Part shown: piece after piece, positions 1-11,695 of the stretch
Numbering within the stretch: position 1 is the stretch's first letter
How the letters are laid out: each line of letters begins with the position of its first letter
Source of the DNA: Maniola hyperantus
Lineage: Eukaryota > Arthropoda > Insecta > Lepidoptera > Nymphalidae
Assembly: GCF_902806685.2 (NCBI RefSeq)
Contig: NC_048552.1
Location: 9,203,662-9,267,661, forward strand
Length of the DNA: 64,000 nt
Direction of reading: 5' to 3'
Translations under genes and position numbers: made by a program
The notes under the pieces: generated by a model
Told to the model about the DNA's origin: nothing
The model's database searches: none
Seen by the model: the letters and a program-made list of their open reading frames with translations, nothing else

Positions 1-222
1 ACGCATGGACAACACAAATTTGAAACCCCTATTTTACCATTTTAGAGGTTGATTTTTCAAAAATCCTTTCTTAGCGAATGTCTACGTCATAATAGCTTAA
101 TAGTTATTAAGAGCTGAAATTTGGCATGCTGATGCATGCTAACAGCTCGATCCGCCCAGTAGTTTGAGCAGGGCGTTAATAGATCAGTCTGTCAGTAAGC
201 TTTTCCTTTTATATATTAAGAC
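1..222 (+). repeat. Type A dispersed repeat
   Basis: Shared features of type A copies: a GCGTGGACTACACAAATTT block, TTAGGGGTTGAATTTTCAAA, ATGTCTACGTCATAATAGC, CAGTAGTTTGAGC and a CAGTCAGTCAG then TTTCCTTTTATAT end. This copy is cut by the window edge and carries an extra ~30 bases near 110-140. It is directly followed by another type A copy. Confidence 0.8.
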
Positions 223-460
223 TAGCCTTTTCCCGCGAATTCTTTCGCGTGGACTATACTTTCAAAACCCTATTTTACCCCTCGAGGGGTTGAATTTTCA
301 AAAACCTTTCCTTTAATTTTTTCAAAGATCCTTTCTTAGCGGATGTCTACATCATAAAGTTATCTGCATGCCAAATTTCAGCCCAACTGTCTAGTATTTT
401 GAGCTGAGCGTTGATACATCAGTCAGTCAGTCAGTCAGCTTTTCCTTTTATAATATAGAT
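222..460 (+). repeat. Type A dispersed repeat
   Basis: Second head-to-tail type A copy, with a short internal duplication of the TTTTCAAA-TCCTTTC segment (about 294-335) and a clean CAGTCAGTCAGTCAG end. Confidence 0.8.
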
Positions 461-667
461 AAAGTTTTTATCTTCATTAGAAAAGAATGTTCAAAGTACA
501 TTTTTAATACATATTAAAAATTTCGGAAGCGCCCTGAACAGGCCTTGAGGGCCTTGGTCGTTTAGATCACGGTTCATTTACCATCGATGCCGAAATTTAT
601 GTAAATAATGTATCTTTGCTTATCTAACGGCCGAGTATCTATTGGTCTCTTTGAGCTTTATGTCATA

Positions 668-905
668 CTAGATACCCGCGTCTTCGTTCGTGTGGATATA
701 AGTTTTTAATCCTGCAGGAACTCTCTGATTTTCCAGGATAAAAAGTAGCCTAGTATTAAGTGAGGGTATAAGCTATCATCATTCTAAATTTCAGCCAAAT
801 CCATCCACTAGTTTTTGCGTGAAAGAATAACAAATATACACACACACATACACATATATACACAAACCTGCACACAAACTTTCGCTTGTATAATATTAGT
901 GTGAT
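668..905 (+). repeat. Type B dispersed repeat
   Basis: Type B copies share the head CTAGCTGATGCCCGCGACTTCG (diverged here), then GATTTTCC-GGATAAA-AGTAGCCT, and end CTTTCGC-TTATAATATTAGT. Here the middle resembles the type A CCATCCACTAGTTT block, and a CA-rich microsatellite lies at 838-872. Confidence 0.75.
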
Positions 906-2434
906 AATAGTGTGATTACTGAAATTTATTACAAAAAGGATTTGGCTGATTCCCATAACCTAAATTCAAATTTATTTATTTATAAATTTACAAAAACAGG
1001 TAATTACTATACATTTATTGTTACATAATGGTGTAATAATTGCCTGAATTATCATAGTCATTGTATGATAATTTTTGACATAAGTGAGACCACGCAGAGT
1101 TAATGCAAGGCACCTTAAGCCTTTATTACTCTGTTTTGTATCATCTTTTTTAATCAAATGCAGGGCGACAAACATCTGTAGATAAAGAATAGAGATTCGA
1201 GTACCTAATGAAAATTAAGTGAACATTATATAAAACCAGTATAAAACAGAATTATATTAATAGAAACAAGCGTAATATGTGATATTATATAATGCGAACA
1301 GGATTTATAACCGCGGCGAGTTTCTTCACGCATTAATTGCTCTCTTGCTAATTACATCGTATTTGATTTACGAGGCAGCCGTGGATTCTCGGCACAATAA
1401 AGATGTTTATTGGCTTTATGTAAATATGAAAATGTACGGCTGAAGTGAGCCGTTGTAAATAGGCATTACGTAGGCTTTGTTTTATGTACTGTGAATAATC
1501 ATTTGATTCTCAAACGTTTTATATATCTTATTTTCTTCGTTCCTAAAAGTTGGCTCCACACATTTTACTTACATATTTAAGTGAAAACTTCAAAACAATA
1601 CTGTAGAAAAATGTATTTTGTATCTATGGTTGGTCAGATTTCCGTAAAAATATGTTGTTTCGAAGTTACATCGGGGCTCGAAAATTTGCGTGTAAATTAC
1701 ACACAAATTTTTCTAACTTTTTAATTTTCTAACTACACATTTTTACAGAAATCTGGAAAACTACAGACACAGATATTAGTATCTAAAACGTGTTTACAAA
1801 ATTTCATTGATTATGGTTGGTTAGTATTTAAGTGCGAATCAAATTACAATTTTTTTACAAAAAGAGCTGGGAACTGCACTTACTATTGAAAAATCTACAT
1901 TTTGGATAGGATCATTTTTGTTTTCAATGTGTTCAAAAATTTCACACCTAATTTTCTTTTAAGCTCAAAGCTTATAAAGATAGACCGCTAATTGTTAACT
2001 GCAGTACGTAATTTACGGATCCCAACCGTGAAAGCAATTACGATAATGATCGTAGTACGTGTCGTCCTACCTCATGAATATTTTATTGTTAAACGACCAA
2101 CCTGGTATTTAGGGCATTCGAAATGAAAATTACCTTACTTGGTTCATTTTGAGTAGTATTCAAGGATGTTACTTGTTTTTATAGCATATCGAATGACCAT
2201 AATGCAGATGCTCTGTAGCTCTATACCTATCTAGCGATCTCATTTCGGGGAGTCATGATTTTCCATTAACTGCGTAGTGGTCAGGGGGTTTTCTTGGCAT
2301 AATAATGGTGGGCTTCTAGTTTGCGAGATTCTATGAAATACTGGAATGTGATGTCACGTCATAATGACGTAGGTACTTTTTTGGTTTGATCGATAATTAA
2401 TTTATTAAAATGGTTATTACACTTAAAACTAACA
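906..2434. other. No gene seen
   Basis: AT-rich unique-looking DNA; short frames only, with no recognisable motif or repeat. Confidence 0.55.
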
Positions 2435-2463
2435 AAGAACGTGGATTTTATATCCACGTTCTT
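2435..2463. repeat. Hairpin, 12-bp arms
   Basis: AAGAACGTGGAT and ATCCACGTTCTT around five bases. Directly followed by a second, longer hairpin at 2467-2515. Confidence 0.8.
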
Positions 2464-2466
2464 AAA

Positions 2467-2515
2467 ACATTTTTGTTCGTACGTTGTAACTTTTACAACG
2501 TACGAACAAAAATGT
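2467..2515. repeat. Hairpin, perfect 23-bp arms
   Basis: Arms 2467-2489 and 2493-2515 are exact inverses around a 3-base loop; the core is TTGTTCGTACGTTGTAA. Confidence 0.85.
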
Positions 2516-4270
2516 ACCCGCCAACATCGATATAAATGACAAGATATGCCCAAGCAAACAAAATTTTTCACAATTTTGGATAAATCAATGCCCGCCCAAC
2601 ATTTCATTAACAAACTTCCAAATCAACTTAACAAGGGTATTTGCCATCACTGGAATAGTAACAGGCAATTGACCCACTTTGTATGTACCCGAGATTTCGA
2701 TAGTGAATTCTAAAAGCCAATCCACTTCACTTGCATATTCAATAGAACTTAACATTTTCTTTGAGTTTTATTGCCCTGTCAGCTATTGTAAGAAAAGCAA
2801 TTATATACCACTACTTTTCAATTACCATAAATTTTTACTTTATTTTAAATATTTTTTTTTTTATGTTTTTAAAACATGGGTAAATGTATGCTGTGGACAC
2901 ACTATACTTACGCTATGAATAACAAAATAACATGTAGGTACTCTAGTAATATTTTGACCAATTATTAGGTAGGTACTATTTTTATGGATATTTTTGGATA
3001 TTCGATTAAATTGTTTTAAACTGCATAAACGTGTTAACAGTATCAAATTCTGTTATTTGTTTAACTATAATTTCTAACCTAATGTTTCTGTAGGTACCTA
3101 TCTTTGTAGTCTATATTTTCTGTCTTCCCCTCATTTTCCAAATTAGAATTATAATACAGAAGGTTTCCAGATGCTTCCAACTCAACTAAGAGTACAAATT
3201 TTACAACACTTAGATTTAACCATTATTATGAGATTATAACAGGGACCAATGGCTTAACGTGCTCTCCGAGGCAAAGATACGATCAATAATACAAATACAA
3301 ATTCTTTAACTAAATACACTGACTGACTCATCTACGACCAGCCCAAACCCTTGGGCGTAGAAAGCTGAAATATTGCGCAGAGATACCTACCTCTTATAAT
3401 GAATGTAAACACAGAATAAGGCCGAATTTTACGAAATTCCTACAGGATACGGTAAGTATACAGAGCTTTAAATTTTCACCAAGTAAAGCCGTGGGTGATC
3501 ACTGGTTTTTTATTTATAGTGGTTACATTTAGGTTCATTAACATAAATATAATATATTATTACAATAAATTATTTCAAAGGCAAACATAACTTTGGTATC
3601 CTTTTTATGTTTAGCTGTGAATCTTACACTACGAGACCTGTATCCTGGGGTCCAAATGAATGATGTAGATCCCACCTATGAATAACAATAGAATGTATTG
3701 TTATTCGTAAATGGGATGCAACAAAATTGGATCTCCAAAATGTAGGCTGTTACCGACTAGGAAAGCACTGCTTACCAAGCGATTGATATGCACTGTTGCA
3801 ACTCCGTTCCTCAGTGCATAATGAAAATAACTATAAAGTACGTACCTACGCACCCTAAGAATTTATATAACTGAAACGATTAATAGCATTTTCGTTATGA
3901 AACAAAATCTTTTTATACTTAATGAAAAATTATAGAGTTATTTTTCGTATTTTGCTTCGTTTGCGGTTAAAGTTAAATTAGACTAGTTAGAGACTAGTTT
4001 GGCTGTGTTACTGTCAAATGTATAAGTATGAGTTAGAACAAAACACCTGGGTTAAATACATGGAACCTGTTACTGTTGAAGTTTAATTATAACGTGTAAC
4101 CTTGTGTAATATTCATCTTATTACCAAATAAAACAATACCTAAGGGTTTTTAAGGTTGTTTCTTTTTATGTACAAAATATTTGAATTCAGTGTAGCATAA
4201 AAGCCCCAAAATATACGATGCGTATCAAAACAAAGCGCGTTAATCATAAAAGCTTCTTGGTTATTTTGTA
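2516..4270. other. No gene seen
   Basis: AT-rich, apart from the old repeat at 3237-3345. An AATAACAATA...TATTGTTATT mirror near 3680-3705 is short. Confidence 0.5.
3237..3345 (+). repeat. Dispersed repeat, GGGACCAATGG part
   Basis: ACAGGGACCAATGGCTTAAC and GTGCTCTCCGAGGCA match the 31874-32050 family; the rest has decayed. Confidence 0.45.
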
Positions 4271-5182
4271 TTTTGCCCCGGTGTTGAAATGTGTGAAATT
4301 ACGATGGATGCTCTCTAGTCTCCGTGAAATATCCTAAGTGTTATGATTGACGGACTTACTTTGAACTAAGTGCTCCTTTAGTTAAAAGTCTTACAAGGGC
4401 TCCTTTTTAAATATTTTTTATACCTTTCAGTGGCACAAAATTACATACGAGTATTATTTATTCAAGCTGTGATAGCCTAGTCGGTAGGACGTCCGCCTTC
4501 TAATCGGAGGTCGGGGGTTCGATCCCGGGCACGCACCTCTAACTTTTCGGAGTTATGTGCATTTTAATTAATTAAATATCACTTGCTTTAACGGTGAAGG
4601 AAAACATCGTGAGGAAACCTGCATGCCTGAGAGTTCTCCATAATGTTCTCAAAGGTGTGTGAAGTCTACCAATCCGCACATGGCCAGCGTGGTAGACTAT
4701 GGCCAAAACCCTTCTCACTATGAGAGGAGACCCGTGCTCTGTAGTGAGCCGGTGATGGGTTGATCATGATGATTATTTATTCGGACCCCACTTTTATAGC
4801 GATTTAGTTTCTCTTTGAGTCACATTTTTCATTACTAAGGGTCATGACCGTAACAGTTTCAACTAATCACACAATAGTAGGAGTTTTGCCCCGGTGTTGA
4901 AACGTGCGAAATAACGGTTGATTCTTCTAGTCACCGAGAAATATCCAGTGTTTTGATTGATGGATTTACTTTGAACTAAGTAGTACACCTTTATTAATAA
5001 AAGTCTTACAGGAGCTCCTTTTTATATTTTTTTACACCTTTCAGTCGTACAAAATTACGCATGACTATTATTTATTCAGGCACCACTTTTATAGCGGTTT
5101 AGTTTATCCTTGAGTCTTATTTCTCATTACTAAGGTTCATGAACGTAACAACTACAAATAATCACATAACATAATAGTAGGG
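4271..5182 (+). repeat. Tandem duplication of a ~295-bp segment
   Basis: Unit 1 runs 4271-4883 (294 bp once the SINE and one target copy are removed); unit 2 runs 4884-5182 (299 bp). Both open TTTTGCCCCGGTGTTGAAA and close ATAGTAGG. They differ by many substitutions, so the duplication is old. The SINE is present only in unit 1. Confidence 0.85.
4464..4771 (+). mobile_element. Full-length tRNA-headed SINE
   Basis: 308 bp flanked by the direct repeat attatttattc (4453-4463 and 4772-4782). The head is tRNA-like with RNA polymerase III boxes: A box tagcctagtcgg at 4473-4484 and B box ggttcgatccc at 4516-4526. The body continues with the CATCGTGAGGAAACCTGCATGC and GGCCAGCGTGGTAGACTATGG blocks and ends TGATCATGATG. 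It is a SINE, not a tRNA gene: no 3' acceptor pairing, and the homology continues for 230 bases past the head. Related copies in the window: 55306-55620 (+), and minus-strand pieces at 22905-23042, 47695-47895 and 8696-8738. Confidence 0.88.
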
Positions 5183-6695
5183 TTTTCTTGGACTGAAACG
5201 GTTGCTACCTACCTACGAATTATCTAAATCTTATTGATTTGCCCTCATTAAAATAAATATCGTTGGTAATAATTTGCTAGTTACTTAACATCCGTTCATG
5301 TTTAGCAATTTAGGGGTTTGGTACGATACTAACATCGTCGAAAATGAATTATGTAAGGCTTTTTATAATTGCCCCCTTCCACATTTGACTGCACCATTAT
5401 TGGGCGAAAATTAGGTATCAGTTAAAAAAGTGGATTTTTTAACACTCAACCTGATAAAATATTGGTGAAAGGCCTTGAATTCTTTTTATCATTGACATAA
5501 TGTTTTATAGCACTGGATAGTGGCTACCCCGTCATATTTTTTACCACGCACGTGAATAAATTATTCATTTCAACGGAACTACAAAGCGCCTACTTACGAC
5601 ACTTACAAATACCCTATAACTCTGAACCAAAGATTACGCACAAATCTAATCTAAAGTTAGATACAGTGACAGCCCAAACACTATCAGTACGACACGGCTT
5701 TAAAGATACATATTGTTCACGTATGTCTTCAGCACTTACACGAGGTAAACATTTTTACAAGATTTTTACGAGATTTAGTCCTTTTTAATGTCGTCACTAT
5801 CTTCGTTACGTCAATAATAATTGGATTGTCTTAACGTTAAGATCCACCAGCGTTGCAACTAAATGAAAGTGTGCGAGAAAGCGTTGTCGCGCCGATTGTG
5901 TTTGAGCTATAACTGCTACTGTATTCTGGTGCAGAGCGATTTATATGCAGACAGTTGAAAGCGAGAAATAGATTGGTTCCAGCCGCTGCTCTCCGCATTT
6001 GCCCCTTTGTCCGTTCCTTTACTTTGTGAATTCAATTGTGTATGTATAGCTAATTGCCTGTAAACTAATATATCTACTATTGGCCTTATTTCTGAGAACT
6101 TAGCATAATAAATAATTATAGATACCTAATATTTTCTTTTGAATGAGCTTATAAACAGTAACAGTTATATAGTAACTACATACATAAAATGGGTATAGAT
6201 CTAGATACTAGGTATTGGACAGTGAAATTTGTAATTATCGTAAACTAAGTTTGAACTGAAATGATATAATCTTACGTAGGATAATGGGGACCGAGTGAAT
6301 TGCTTTCAAAGTTAGCTTAAATCAGTTCGAAGTTTAGTGGTAGCTGAAGCTAAGACACTGGCCATTGTTTAGAGACAAGTTTCCTCCATCACATCGCTCA
6401 AATGTACATCCTAAGTCTTGTAATTCAATATTGCTTTAACACTAGGTACGTATAATCAATTTAGGCGTGGTCTTGATACTTACTTTCGAATTCTTGAACG
6501 TATATCTACTTACATGCAATTTGCCCACATAATTTTCAACTTAATATAAGTTTGTAAGGTATTGATTGCTGATTAATTATGAATTTACTTAATATTCTAT
6601 CCATGCAAACGGAGTTTGATTCCTGTTTGAATATTACGATTTCCGCACAACTATGTTTTTATGGAAATCTTTGTAGAACGTACAAATTTTGATTC
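5183..6695. other. No gene seen
   Basis: A somewhat GC-richer stretch at 5880-6020, with no frame or promoter I can support. A 78-codon frame at 5552-5788 starts at GTG and matches nothing recognised. Confidence 0.5.
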
Positions 6696-6749
6696 GAGTT
6701 TGATTAGTTAATAAGTATTTAACTATTTAAATACTTATTAATCAAACTC
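6696..6749. repeat. Inverted repeat, ~22-bp arms
   Basis: GAGTTTGATT...AATAAGTATTTA (6696-6721, with four extra bases) against 6728-6749, loop 6 bp. AT-rich. Confidence 0.75.
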
Positions 6750-7042
6750 CGTTTTCAAGGAGATCACTCTAAATATACTCCTCATAACCAAATTGAAATA
6801 ACGTTACACTACGATTTTGATTTTTGTTTCACACTTCAAAAGGTATCTACTAGATTCCATTTTTTATCCAACGTGTAAATGATTTTGTATTAACTGTAGC
6901 GAATTTATTTCAAACATATTCACGTGTACACTTTACTGTAGGAAAACATAAAAAATTCAAAAGAAATTTTCGTGAGTCAAACTAGTGTGTTTTCTCATAG
7001 TTTCAACCTAAAATGTTGAAGTGGGAATCCGTGATATGCGCT

Positions 7043-7955
7043 TGCTAGATTAGCCTCAGAAGTATAGAGACAATAGAGTCAGGAATCACCTACTGAGAGC
7101 CTAAACCTTAATTCGTTATCAATAAGCTAGGGCGTGGTTGTAGGTAGGAGACAAAATAAAAGATTGTATAAGGAAATAAACTGTTTTATTCAGGGAAAAA
7201 CTCCCTCCAAATCAAAGTTTATCTTTACCATTACTTATTGCTTTATCATTATATAATTTATTATTTCCTTTGAGAAAAATCTACCGCCAGTTCGAAAAAG
7301 CATATCTACCGAGAGAAAGAACTGGCAAGAAAAAAACTCGGCGGTGTCTATTCACAATTATTGAAAAATAGATACAACTATGGTATTACCATAACATATC
7401 CAACCCACATCGGGTATAAGCATAAACTATTACAAAGGAATACCAGTTGAATAACAAATTACACATTAAACAACATACATAGTATAACAAAAGAAATATA
7501 AAATCAACAATATTCGTACCTGTAGGTATGTCACAGCTTCTTCTTAAAAATAGGAAAATTAATCATGTCTACCGTCAAAGCAGAGCCATTTATAGCCCTT
7601 TGGCTACCCTTTCCATAAGTATAATGATACCATATAAAACTCAAATTCAATAGAGTCGACAATAGAGATTAAACTTTAGTTTTAAATTTATACACTTCAA
7701 AATTCCACATTATACTCTATTTAAATCTACAATTACTTTACTTCTAAAATATAATAAAATCAATTTCACCATGTAAGACCTTTGGATTAGCTGCTATATA
7801 TTATCTGTTACGTCTGTAGTATTTTGTCTATCATTTTGACGTGCCTCTGTTTACAAATAAAATGTCAATGGTTTAGAATTAATTCTTAAGCAAAATCTAA
7901 AGAGTTTAGTAGCAATTTCAAGAAATAAATAGCAACTCTAACCATTTATCTTATA
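7043..7955 (-). repeat. LTR (3' by inferred orientation) of the coding-less element
   Basis: 913 bp, near-identical to 10042-10952. Plus-strand ends are TG and TA; identity with the other copy runs two bases further, through cg. The minus strand contains a ctataaatgg TATA-like stretch and several AATAAA signals. Confidence 0.85.
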
Positions 7956-8187
7956 CGGCCAAACTGACAATTGCTTCGTTCTCGAAGCAATAAAATAAAA
8001 ACAAACAATTCGTTAAGTAAATAAAGTTGTTAAACAACATCAAAACATTTTTTTCAAACAACATGTCTGTGGCCACCATAAAATAAAATAAAACATGTTC
8101 AAAATCACCACACAGTTTGCTCTAAAAAATACAAGATATATTTTTCTCGCCACAGCACATATTATGTTTCCAAACAAGATATCCTTT

Positions 8188-8392
8188 AACCCCATTGGTT
8201 TTAAACCAATATCAAAAAATATTTTTAACACCACTGGTATTAAAGCGATATTATAAAAATACTTTTCAACACCGTTGGTTCCAACGTTTTAAAGTATCAT
8301 CTACAAAATATCCTTCAACACCATTGGTTTTAAGGCAACATCGTAAACATCATAAAATTGTCCCTTAACACCATTGGTTTTGATCCATATAC
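8188..8392 (+). repeat. Degenerate tandem repeat, AACACCATTGGTTTT units
   Basis: Five units starting at 8188, 8227, 8268, 8317 and 8367 (spacing 39, 41, 49, 50). Each opens with a variant of AACACCATTGGTTTTAA followed by an AT-rich filler. It lies inside the coding-less LTR element. Confidence 0.8.
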
Positions 8393-8695
8393 CTACCACT
8401 ATACAATTTTTCATAAATAAAATATAAAATCCAAAAAGATCGTAAATAAAAACATAAAGGTAGGTATCAAAAACTAAAATGTCAAAAAATACCACAAAAA
8501 TAATTTACATTAAAAAGATCGTCAAAGAAGTAATCAATATCAAAAATAGTTAAACACTTCAAACATCAAAAACGTCAAAAAATCAAAAGTATTATTCAAA
8601 CAAAACAACAAAATACGGCATTAAAAAATATTAAACACAAGTGGGTAGTCAATAATCTCTAAATTCCAATATTCTAAATTTAAGTTTCAGGTTTA

Positions 8696-8738
8696 ACCAT
8701 AGTCCACCACGCTGGCCAAGTGTGGATTGGCAGCTCCA
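8696..8738 (-). repeat. Short SINE-derived fragment
   Basis: About 43 bp matching the minus strand of the body of the SINE at 4464-4771 (the GGCCAGCGTGGTAGACTATGG region). It is captured inside the LTR element. Confidence 0.6.
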
Positions 8739-9077
8739 TTACATCACATTACATAACGGTGGGTATATATAAAAAAACAATGACATCAAACAATCAGTAG
8801 CTACTAGACTTAGCGGCATAGCAACAGGATAAGACATCAGCAGCCTAACCTATCCTTATATAAAAACTACAAAAATAAACTCCAACAAAATTTCTAAACT
8901 ATTGTAGGTAGGTATCACAAATCTTTCGTCTCTACGTTTTGCGAGTGAGAACTCCGATGCAAAGTCAATAGCAAAATAACAAAATGGCCACGCTAATCGC
9001 AATTTCTGATCAATGAATCATCAACATTTAACGAATGGTGGAATGTGTATTTCTGAAACAAAACTACAACAAAAAAA

Positions 9078-9145
9078 TTTTTTTTTTTTTTGTTCTTTTT
9101 TTTTTTTGTTCTTTTTTTTTCTCTGTTCTTTTTTTCTCTGTCATT
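9078..9145. repeat. T-rich low-complexity tract
   Basis: Runs of T broken by GTTC and CTCTG, inside the coding-less LTR element. Length is likely variable between alleles. Confidence 0.8.
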
Positions 9146-10024
9146 ATGTAACACATAAATAATTAATAAACATCTATTCGGCCAACCTGAAAAGTACTTC
9201 GTTCTCGAAGTACTTACATAGGAAATGCCACAAGAATACCAACATAACTAAAAAAAAGTAAGATGACTCATCACTCGTAAAACAATATTCAATGATTCAA
9301 TGTCAACATCACTATCATATAAATTACGAATATACGGCTAGACGTCAGACGTAAATTAAAATAGAACACAAATTAATCATCAGTAAATATTTACTGACAA
9401 ACTTGCTTTAGTTTTTCACCGCTCGGTCAGTCTGACATTTAACCACATTTTATCGTATGGTCATTTAATAAAAATTTCATACCAACTAACTACCTGCAAA
9501 TTTTTAACATTAATTTACGTAATATCGATTTGTGTTACTAGCTGGGACATCATGCGATTAAACACCTTCAAACATTAATCTGAGTCATTGAAACAGAACA
9601 TCTATACTGAACACAAAATTACCCGCAAAAATTTTATTTATTTAGTACCCACATCTTTATTTCTATAATAAAATTAGTTTTAAAACAAATAAAATGACGA
9701 CAGGTACTATGAAACTGTGTTACTACATTACACAGAGTATTAATAGGTCCATGATTACGCAATAAAACTTTCTAAGGCCTACCTGCCTGAAAAATTGTCT
9801 TGCAAAAAAGTTTTAATTCACTTTCACTTTTTTTTCATACCATATTTTCATATTAAGATTTCCAGATTTAGGGTATCCAATGTCCATTGTGGTACCTCTC
9901 GTGGACGTCAGTCATCACAACGCCTGTTGGAACATCTTTGATGACTTTTCACAAAGCCATCCGAATTCGCCGGTATTTCTGAAACTTGTACAAACTGCAT
10001 TAGAAAAGGCACAATTCAGCCATA

Positions 10025-10041
10025 TCGTATCCCACTTCTGA
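10025..10041 (-). other. Candidate primer-binding site (tRNA-Leu type)
   Basis: On the minus strand these 17 bases directly follow the LTR end and match recalled tRNA-Leu 3' sequence with one mismatch. The match starts a few bases inside the tRNA CCA end, so priming would be slightly internal. Based on memory of the tRNA, not a search. Confidence 0.5.
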
Positions 10042-10952
10042 TGCTAGATTAGCCTCAGAAGTATAGAGACAATAGAGTCAGGAATCACCTACTGAGAGCC
10101 TAAACCTTAATTCGTTATCAATAAGCTAGGGCGTGGTTGTAGGTAGGAGACAAAATAAAAGATTGTATAAGGAAATAAACTGTTTTATTCAGGGAAAAAC
10201 TCCCTCCAAATCAAAGTTTATCTTTACCATTACTTATTGCTTTATCATTATATAATTTATTATTTCCTTTGAGAAAAATCTACCGCCAGTTCGAAAAAGC
10301 ATATCTACCGAGAGAAAGAACTGGCAAGAAAAAACTCGGCGGTGTCTATTCACAATTATTGAAAAATAGATACAACTATGGTATTACCATAACATATCCA
10401 ACCCACATCGGGTATAAGCATAAACTATTACAAAGGAATACCAGTTGAATAACAAATTACACATTAAACAACATACATAGTATAACAAAAGAAATATAAA
10501 ATCAACAATATTCGTACCTGTAGGTATGTCACAGCTTCTTCTTAAAAATAGGAAAATTAATCATGTCTACCGTCAAAGCAGAGCCATTTATAGCCCTTGG
10601 CTACCCTTTCCATAAGTATAATGATACCATATAAAACTCAAATTCAATAGAGTCGACAATAGAGATTAAACTTTAGTTTTAAATTTATACACTTCAAAAT
10701 TCCACATTATACTCTATTTAAATCTACAATTACTTTACTTCTAAAATATAATAAAATCAATTTCACCATGTAAGACCTTTGGATTAGCTGCTATATATTA
10801 TCTGTTACGTCTGTAGTATTTTGTCTATCATTTTGACGTGCCTCTGTTTACAAATAAAATGTCAATGGTTTAGAATTAATTCTTAAGCAAAATCTAAAGA
10901 GTTTAGTAGCAATTTCAAGAAATAAATAGCAACTCTAATCATTTATCTTATA
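10042..10952 (-). repeat. LTR (5' by inferred orientation) of the coding-less element
   Basis: 911 bp direct copy of 7043-7955. Differences seen: one fewer A in the run of A before ctcgg, one fewer T in the ccctttgg block, and T for C near the right end. Confidence 0.85.
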
Positions 10953-11126
10953 CGCTCGACCGCCTCAAAGGAAGAACCTCTACACGGGCGGTTTGCCTGT
11001 TGTAACCGTGGATCCCTCTTATGGTACCCTGTTTTTCCTTTGCGAAATAGCTATATAGCAGCGACATAAAAAAATATCAACTACATGTGGCGCTTCATAG
11101 TAACAAGATAGGTCACTATCATATTA

Positions 11127-11695
11127 AAAAGCCGGCCAAGTGAGATTCAGACTCGCGCACCGAGTTCCGTACTACAGAAGGAGTGAAAGGTAAGAGTTAA
11201 TTTTGTTAACGAACCGCAAAAGTAACTTTGTTTGTAGAGATTTATTGTTAATATCAAAAAAAATATGATAGTTAGAGAGTTGATTTTATTTTTTCTGTAA
11301 AATAAACATAAACTTCTATTGACCATAAAATTATTTCAGATTTTTCGATTGGTAAATCTTGGGAGATAAGGGAGAACGGTTTTTTTTGTCACTTTTTAAG
11401 AGAAATCAAAAAATAATATGTATCTATAAAAATAAATAAATCTTCAGTACTTTGAAAATTGAAAATGCTAAATATTTGTTCATGAACACATTTTTTCTTT
11501 GTGTGATGTAACCACATATTATCACGGTTTTTGGATTTTTCCCTTGATTTGTGAAGATCTACCTATCTACCAAACATGATTCTAGGTCAACCGAAAGTAC
11601 CCTTTAGGTTTCTTGACAGATAGACAGAAAGACAGATACCAAAGTGATCCTATAAGAGTTCCTTTTTTCCTTTTGAGATACGGAACTCTAAAAAT
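11127..11695 (+). repeat. Type C dispersed repeat, long copy
   Basis: Type C starts AAAAAGCCGGCCAAGTG, then GACTCGCGCACCGAGTTCCG, and ends with the mirrored GGTACGGAAC-CTAAAAA. This ~570-bp copy keeps the full interior, including the GTGATGTAACCACA and AGACAGAAAGACAGATACC segments. No coding trace is seen. It resembles a fold-back element because the two ends carry GTTCCGTA and TACGGAAC. Confidence 0.75.

Larger units (their letters stand above)
7039..10956 (-). mobile_element. Young non-autonomous LTR retrotransposon without coding capacity
   Basis: Two ~912-bp direct repeats (7043-7955 and 10042-10952) enclose ~2.1 kb, with a candidate 4-bp target duplication, cgct, at 7039-7042 and 10953-10956. 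The repeats differ at only three places I can see: two single-base indels and one C/T change. On the minus strand the bases right after the repeat (10041 down to 10025) read TCAGAAGTGGGAT plus A-CGA, which as I recall matches the 3' part of insect tRNA-Leu at 16 of 17 bases, so orientation is minus. The interior has no open frame with any RT, gag or integrase feature. No clear polypurine tract is seen at the expected end. A LARD/TRIM-like element mobilised by a relative's enzymes is the best reading. Confidence 0.75.

Noticed and set aside
4464..4535. tRNA gene-like sequence with good A and B boxes
   Set aside because: It is the head of a 308-bp SINE with target duplications; no proper acceptor stem, and homology continues well past the tRNA-like part.
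8188..8392. CRISPR-like regularly spaced repeats
   Set aside because: Unit cores are degenerate, spacing is irregular, no cas genes, and the setting is an insect retroelement.
8040..8495. Two 64-codon minus frames in the coding-less LTR element
   Set aside because: Low-complexity, they read through the degenerate tandem units; no retroviral motif.
7043..10954. Segmental duplication rather than LTRs
   Set aside because: The flanking 4-bp match, the primer-site match at the repeat edge and the TG start favour LTRs, though a duplication is not excluded.
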